From Clostridiales bacterium (GTDB lineage: Bacteria > Bacillota > Clostridia > Christensenellales > CAG-138), in NCBI GenBank assembly GCA_003486785.1, contig DNFZ01000070.1, positions 1-7,397 of the forward strand: 7,397 bases of DNA, given 5' to 3'. Under the pieces are notes generated by a model that saw only the letters and a program-made list of their open reading frames with translations, searched no databases and had not been told where the DNA came from. Position 1 is the first letter of the stretch. Each line of letters opens with the position of its first letter. Below are positions 7,257 through 7,397 of this stretch, piece by piece. Both the position numbers and the translations under genes were made by a program.

Positions 7257-7305
7257 GCTATCCTATCCTCCTCAAACGGCATTCCCGCTTGATGTGATGC
7301 TGCTT

Positions 7306-7397
7306 TTAACAATCCCTCAGGCTTTGCAGCGCCGCCTCGGCGCGCTCCCACTCGGCGTAGCTTTGTTCAACCGCGATCTGTTGCAAGTCCAGCTGTT
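7306..7397 (-). CDS. C-terminal end of an unidentified protein, possibly an ABC-F ATPase coiled coil
   Basis: The window's high-coordinate edge cuts into a minus-strand frame whose last 29 residues are visible before TAA at 7308-7306. They begin QLDLQQIAVEQSYAEWERAE and end ALQSLRDC. The stretch is charged and alanine/leucine-rich, suits an amphipathic helix or coiled coil, and has the YxEWE pattern often seen at the C-terminus of ABC-F translation ATPases. That identity is a guess from 29 residues. The gene sits 49 bp upstream of the glycerate-kinase-like gene in the same direction. The gap holds that gene's ribosome binding site but no clear hairpin-plus-T-run terminator, so read-through is likely. 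Confidence 0.6.
   Translation of the reverse strand, partial: QLDLQQIAVEQSYAEWERAEAALQSLRDC

Noticed and set aside
7257..7305. Possible terminator or promoter in the gap before the glycerate-kinase-like gene
   Set aside because: I found no stable inverted repeat with a T run and no convincing -35/-10 pair. The gap is accounted for by the ribosome binding site.
1..7397. CRISPR array, tRNA, riboswitch, insertion sequence or phage genes
   Set aside because: I saw no regularly spaced repeats, cloverleaf, conserved riboswitch core, transposase motifs or terminal inverted repeats. All gaps are shorter than 50 bp.

Overview
The window is about 7.4 kb of moderately GC-rich bacterial DNA (estimated by eye). 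Every real gene lies on the minus strand, packed head to tail with gaps under 50 bp or with short overlaps. Strong AGGAGG-type ribosome binding sites, two TTG starts, a DNA polymerase I with a degraded proofreading site, a Pdp-type pyrimidine-nucleoside phosphorylase and an lspA-rluD pair all suggest a Gram-positive, Clostridia-like member of the Firmicutes. A finer placement cannot be supported from this sequence.

In the direction of transcription (high to low coordinates) the layout is as follows. 7397-7306 is the last 29 codons of an unidentified charged protein, possibly the C-terminal coiled coil of an ABC-F ATPase. 7256-6018 is a 412-residue protein whose residues from about 145 onward resemble a shortened, degenerate glycerate kinase behind an unrecognised N-terminal region of about 140 residues. 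5983-4667 is pdp. 4631-2064 is polA. 2067-1435 is coaE, which overlaps the polA stop by 4 bp. 1392-829 is lspA. 836-1 is an RluD-family pseudouridine synthase that overlaps lspA by 8 bp and runs off the window before its stop.

The genes look like one or two long transcription units of housekeeping functions. They cover pyrimidine nucleoside salvage, DNA repair and Okazaki-fragment processing, the last step of coenzyme A synthesis, lipoprotein signal-peptide cleavage and 23S rRNA modification. A good sigma-A-type promoter (TTGTCG, 17 bp, TATACT with an extended TG) sits across the coaE-lspA junction, so lspA-rluD can probably be transcribed separately from the genes upstream.

There is no tRNA, rRNA, CRISPR array, insertion sequence or convincing terminator, and no gene-free stretch longer than about 50 bp. 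The one protein that does not fit ordinary housekeeping is the glycerate-kinase-like protein at 6018-7256. It is the best candidate here for something undescribed, although nothing shows it to be part of a larger novel system.
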